Shown piece by piece: positions 5,454-7,275 of a stretch of DNA of 7,275 nucleotides. Each line of letters begins with the position of its first letter. Positions within the stretch are counted from its first letter, which is position 1. Source of the DNA: Coprococcus sp. GTDB lineage: Bacteria; Bacillota; Clostridia; Lachnospirales; Lachnospiraceae. The notes beneath the pieces were generated by a model that worked only from the letters and a program-made list of their open reading frames with translations, was not told the DNA's origin and did not search any database. Made by a program: the position numbers and the translations under genes. The DNA is taken from the NCBI GenBank assembly GCA_016296785.1, contig JAEDHX010000083.1, positions 1 to 7,275 of the forward strand, written 5' to 3'.

Positions 5454-7115
5454 TTACTTCTTAATCTTTACTCTCTTGGCTCTTGTAAATGAACTCTTGG
5501 CCTTTCCATTTACAGCGCAAACCTTAACGTAATATGTCTTACCCTTTTTGAGTTTCTTTATTGTACATGAGTTTCTTGTAATTGTCTTAGTCTTAACACC
5601 CTTCTTGAATTTCTTGTCTGTTGAGTACTTAACAATGTACTTCTTGGCATTCTTTGCCTTGTTAAACTTAACACTTACAGAGCCTTTCTTGTTATTCTTA
5701 ACCGTAAGCTTTGTAACCTTACCCGGTTTAACAACTGCAGGCGGATTACTTGCTTCATTCTTGGTTACTGTTACAGTACATTTTGCAATCTTTTTATTTG
5801 CAACTACAGTAATTGTTGCCGTTCCGGGAGCTATGGCTGTTACATTTCCAAAAATATCTACTGTAGCAACCTTTGGATTGCTGCTAAAGTATGTTATTTT
5901 GTCCTTAGATATTTCCGGAACAATCTTAGCACCAAGATTCTTAATTGCATTTACCTCCATCTGCAAAGAAGTAGGTGCCGTTACAGCTTTTGCCGGAACA
6001 TATGCAACTCCTGAATAGGCGCCAAATACTGTTTTTAAATTCTTTTCACCTTCTATGAACAATGCATAATATGTGCCTTTATCTATCATTGTAGGTCCCA
6101 TTGTATAACAATATAACCATCTCACGTTCCCATCTTCATCTTTATAAATTAATGCAAGCCCTACATTAACACCTCGTTCATTTGAAGACTTATTTTGCAA
6201 ATAATAATAACCATTTTCTTCTATTTCAACAATATACGGTGTCATAGGATATATATACTCATATGGACTATTTGATTCAAGAACTGTTCCACACTCAAGC
6301 TTAGGTGCATTTTTAAAATAGTCATCCATTTTCGAACAATCTATGGAATAATTACGCTGAAGGGTTTTATTACCTTCTTCATCAACTATTGCAATCTGAA
6401 CAGGATAAGTTCCTGATACTTTATTTATAATATCATTGCAGTATTTTCCTAGTATAAAAATTCCTATTTCATATCCATATTTGTCTTTTCTAGATGAAAA
6501 AAGATACTCTCTATCCGGCTCATAAGTATTAGGAGATGGATAAGAAGATATAGTCATTGTGAATACAGAATTATCATCATATGTTAATTTTACTTCAACG
6601 GTCGCCGCAAAATCAAGCTCATAGATTCCTTCAGTAGCACCAATAACTTCTAATTTGGTGATATCCTTTCTCTTCTCGAGCATCACATTAAATGTGCCGG
6701 AAACATTTCCGTCATATAAAGATACACAATAGTAATATGTTGTGCCCGCTTCCAATTTGGCTGTCAAACAAAAATTGCGGCTTGTAGCACTGTCATCATT
6801 AGACGCCACTTTATTATATGTCCCATTATCAAATTGGTACAATGTTCCATATGTGTCACATTCGCCTGTTGAACTAAAATAATAATTATCAGTTGTTTCC
6901 GGTGTGAATTTATACCACTTTGTTCCTTCAGGCTTACCAACTTCAGGACTAAGCGATACCTCATATTGCTTATCAAGTACAAGCTGTGTAATATCTGTTA
7001 CTTCTGATTCTTCTACAGAAGAAACAGAATATCTTGCAAATGCTGTTACCTGTGCCATGGTCAGCACCAATACTAACGACATAATCATCATTAGCAATCT
7101 CTTCGTTTTCTTCAT
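5454..7115 (-). CDS. Secreted PPC / Big_2 / Fn3 multi-domain protein (gene 4, first gene of operon 4-3)
   Basis: A 553-residue exported protein, paralog of gene 2. The signal peptide is residues 1-27 (MKKTKRLLMM start, AFA end). The PPC-like domain is about 42-148 (GTKWYKFTP, LEAGTTYYYCVSL). The middle is about 150-260 (LTYDDNS, VDEEGNK). The second PPC-like region is about 264-372 (PYIVEIEENGYY, IDKGTYYALF). Big_2 is about 375-450 (SSNPKVATVD, VTAIAPGTATITV) and Fn3 is 461-553. Its Fn3 is the most divergent of the four (for example KYIVKYSTDKKF and an extra Cys at about 533), so it has escaped the homogenisation seen in genes 1 to 3. The start is supported by AGGAGG at 7123-7128, 7 nt upstream, and by promoter P4. 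Gene 3 starts 21 nt after its stop. No catalytic residues, LPXTG, lipobox or transmembrane tail were found; a secreted or wall-bound binding role is inferred. Confidence 0.95.
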   Translation of the reverse strand: MKKTKRLLMMIMSLVLVLTMAQVTAFARYSVSSVEESEVTDITQLVLDKQYEVSLSPEVGKPEGTKWYKFTPETTDNYYFSSTGECDTYGTLYQFDNGTYNKVASNDDSATSRNFCLTAKLEAGTTYYYCVSLYDGNVSGTFNVMLEKRKDITKLEVIGATEGIYELDFAATVEVKLTYDDNSVFTMTISSYPSPNTYEPDREYLFSSRKDKYGYEIGIFILGKYCNDIINKVSGTYPVQIAIVDEEGNKTLQRNYSIDCSKMDDYFKNAPKLECGTVLESNSPYEYIYPMTPYIVEIEENGYYYLQNKSSNERGVNVGLALIYKDEDGNVRWLYCYTMGPTMIDKGTYYALFIEGEKNLKTVFGAYSGVAYVPAKAVTAPTSLQMEVNAIKNLGAKIVPEISKDKITYFSSNPKVATVDIFGNVTAIAPGTATITVVANKKIAKCTVTVTKNEASNPPAVVKPGKVTKLTVKNNKKGSVSVKFNKAKNAKKYIVKYSTDKKFKKGVKTKTITRNSCTIKKLKKGKTYYVKVCAVNGKAKSSFTRAKRVKIKK

Positions 7116-7167
7116 AATTCGTCCTCCTCTTTAATTTGATTTACTCCCTTAATTTATAGATGGTATC

Positions 7168-7196
7168 ATTATAACATATGCATGACCCACTGTCAC
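7168..7196 (-). promoter_or_regulatory. Promoter P4 for genes 4-3
   Basis: The architecture is the same as P2: -35 GTGACA (7191-7196), a 17-bp spacer and -10 TATAAT (7168-7173), all read on the minus strand. The expected leader is about 46 nt. The spacer shares CATATGCATGA (plus strand, 7175-7185) with P2. The ten bases upstream of the -35 (TAGAATACTT on the plus strand, 7197-7206) are identical in both. Confidence 0.85.
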
Positions 7197-7225
7197 TAGA
7201 ATACTTGCACATTAATCACATACTA

Positions 7226-7248
7226 GCCTCAGGGGTAGGTCTCTCGGC
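7226..7248. repeat. Degenerate palindromic repeat unit upstream of P4
   Basis: By eye, 17 of 23 positions match the standard unit (GCC at the left, GGGG, AGGTC, CGGC at the right). It follows ACTA at the same distance beyond the promoter as the first unit of the 3563 array beyond P2, so it is probably a decayed remnant. The remaining bases to 7275 show nothing recognisable. Confidence 0.5.
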
Positions 7249-7275
7249 GCAGCCTCCACCAACCCACACTAACCA

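Noticed and set aside
6764..6982. Short minus-strand frame inside gene 4
   Set aside because: It is out of frame within a well-supported gene and its translation shows no domain.
7226..7261. Possible tRNA or tmRNA 3' end, or attachment site, because of CAGCCTCCACCA near 7250-7261
   Set aside because: There is no T-loop consensus (GGTTCRANTCC) or matching acceptor strand nearby. The preceding bases are better explained as a decayed palindromic repeat.

Overview
The window holds four tandem genes, all on the minus strand, each encoding a secreted multi-domain protein of 552 to 555 residues. No gene on the plus strand is credible. AT-rich DNA, strong AAGGAGG-type ribosome binding sites, canonical sigma-A-like promoters, lysine-rich exported proteins and a C-terminal Fn3 module of a type common in gut and rumen clostridia point to a low-GC Firmicute, most likely a Lachnospiraceae member (Butyrivibrio, Roseburia or Eubacterium-like). 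The genus cannot be fixed from this sequence.

In transcription order (right to left) the layout is: promoter P4 (7168-7196), gene 4 (5454-7115), gene 3 (3774-5432), a palindromic repeat block with a bidirectional intrinsic terminator (3563-3768), promoter P2 (3505-3533), gene 2 (1795-3453), gene 1 (58-1725), and another pair of palindromic repeats (1-52). Gene 4 resembles gene 2 and gene 3 resembles gene 1. The two promoter regions are also near copies. The window is therefore a duplicated two-gene operon, 4-3 and 2-1.

All four proteins share one plan: a 27-residue Sec signal peptide ending in AFA, a PPC-like beta domain, a variable middle beta region, a second PPC-like beta region, a bacterial Ig-like (Big_2) domain, and a very basic Fn3 domain. 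No catalytic domain, LPXTG motif, lipobox or C-terminal membrane anchor is visible. The likely role is a secreted or wall-associated binding protein; the ligand is unknown.

The most notable features are evolutionary. The Fn3 coding tract and the noncoding repeats behind it are almost identical between genes 1 and 3, while the N-terminal halves have diverged widely. A 23-bp palindromic repeat family (arms GCCA/TGGC, core GGGACAGGTCCC) lies at most gene boundaries and forms a large inverted array around the terminator. Together these suggest a paralogous surface-protein family with a homogenised C-terminal base and diversifying outer domains.
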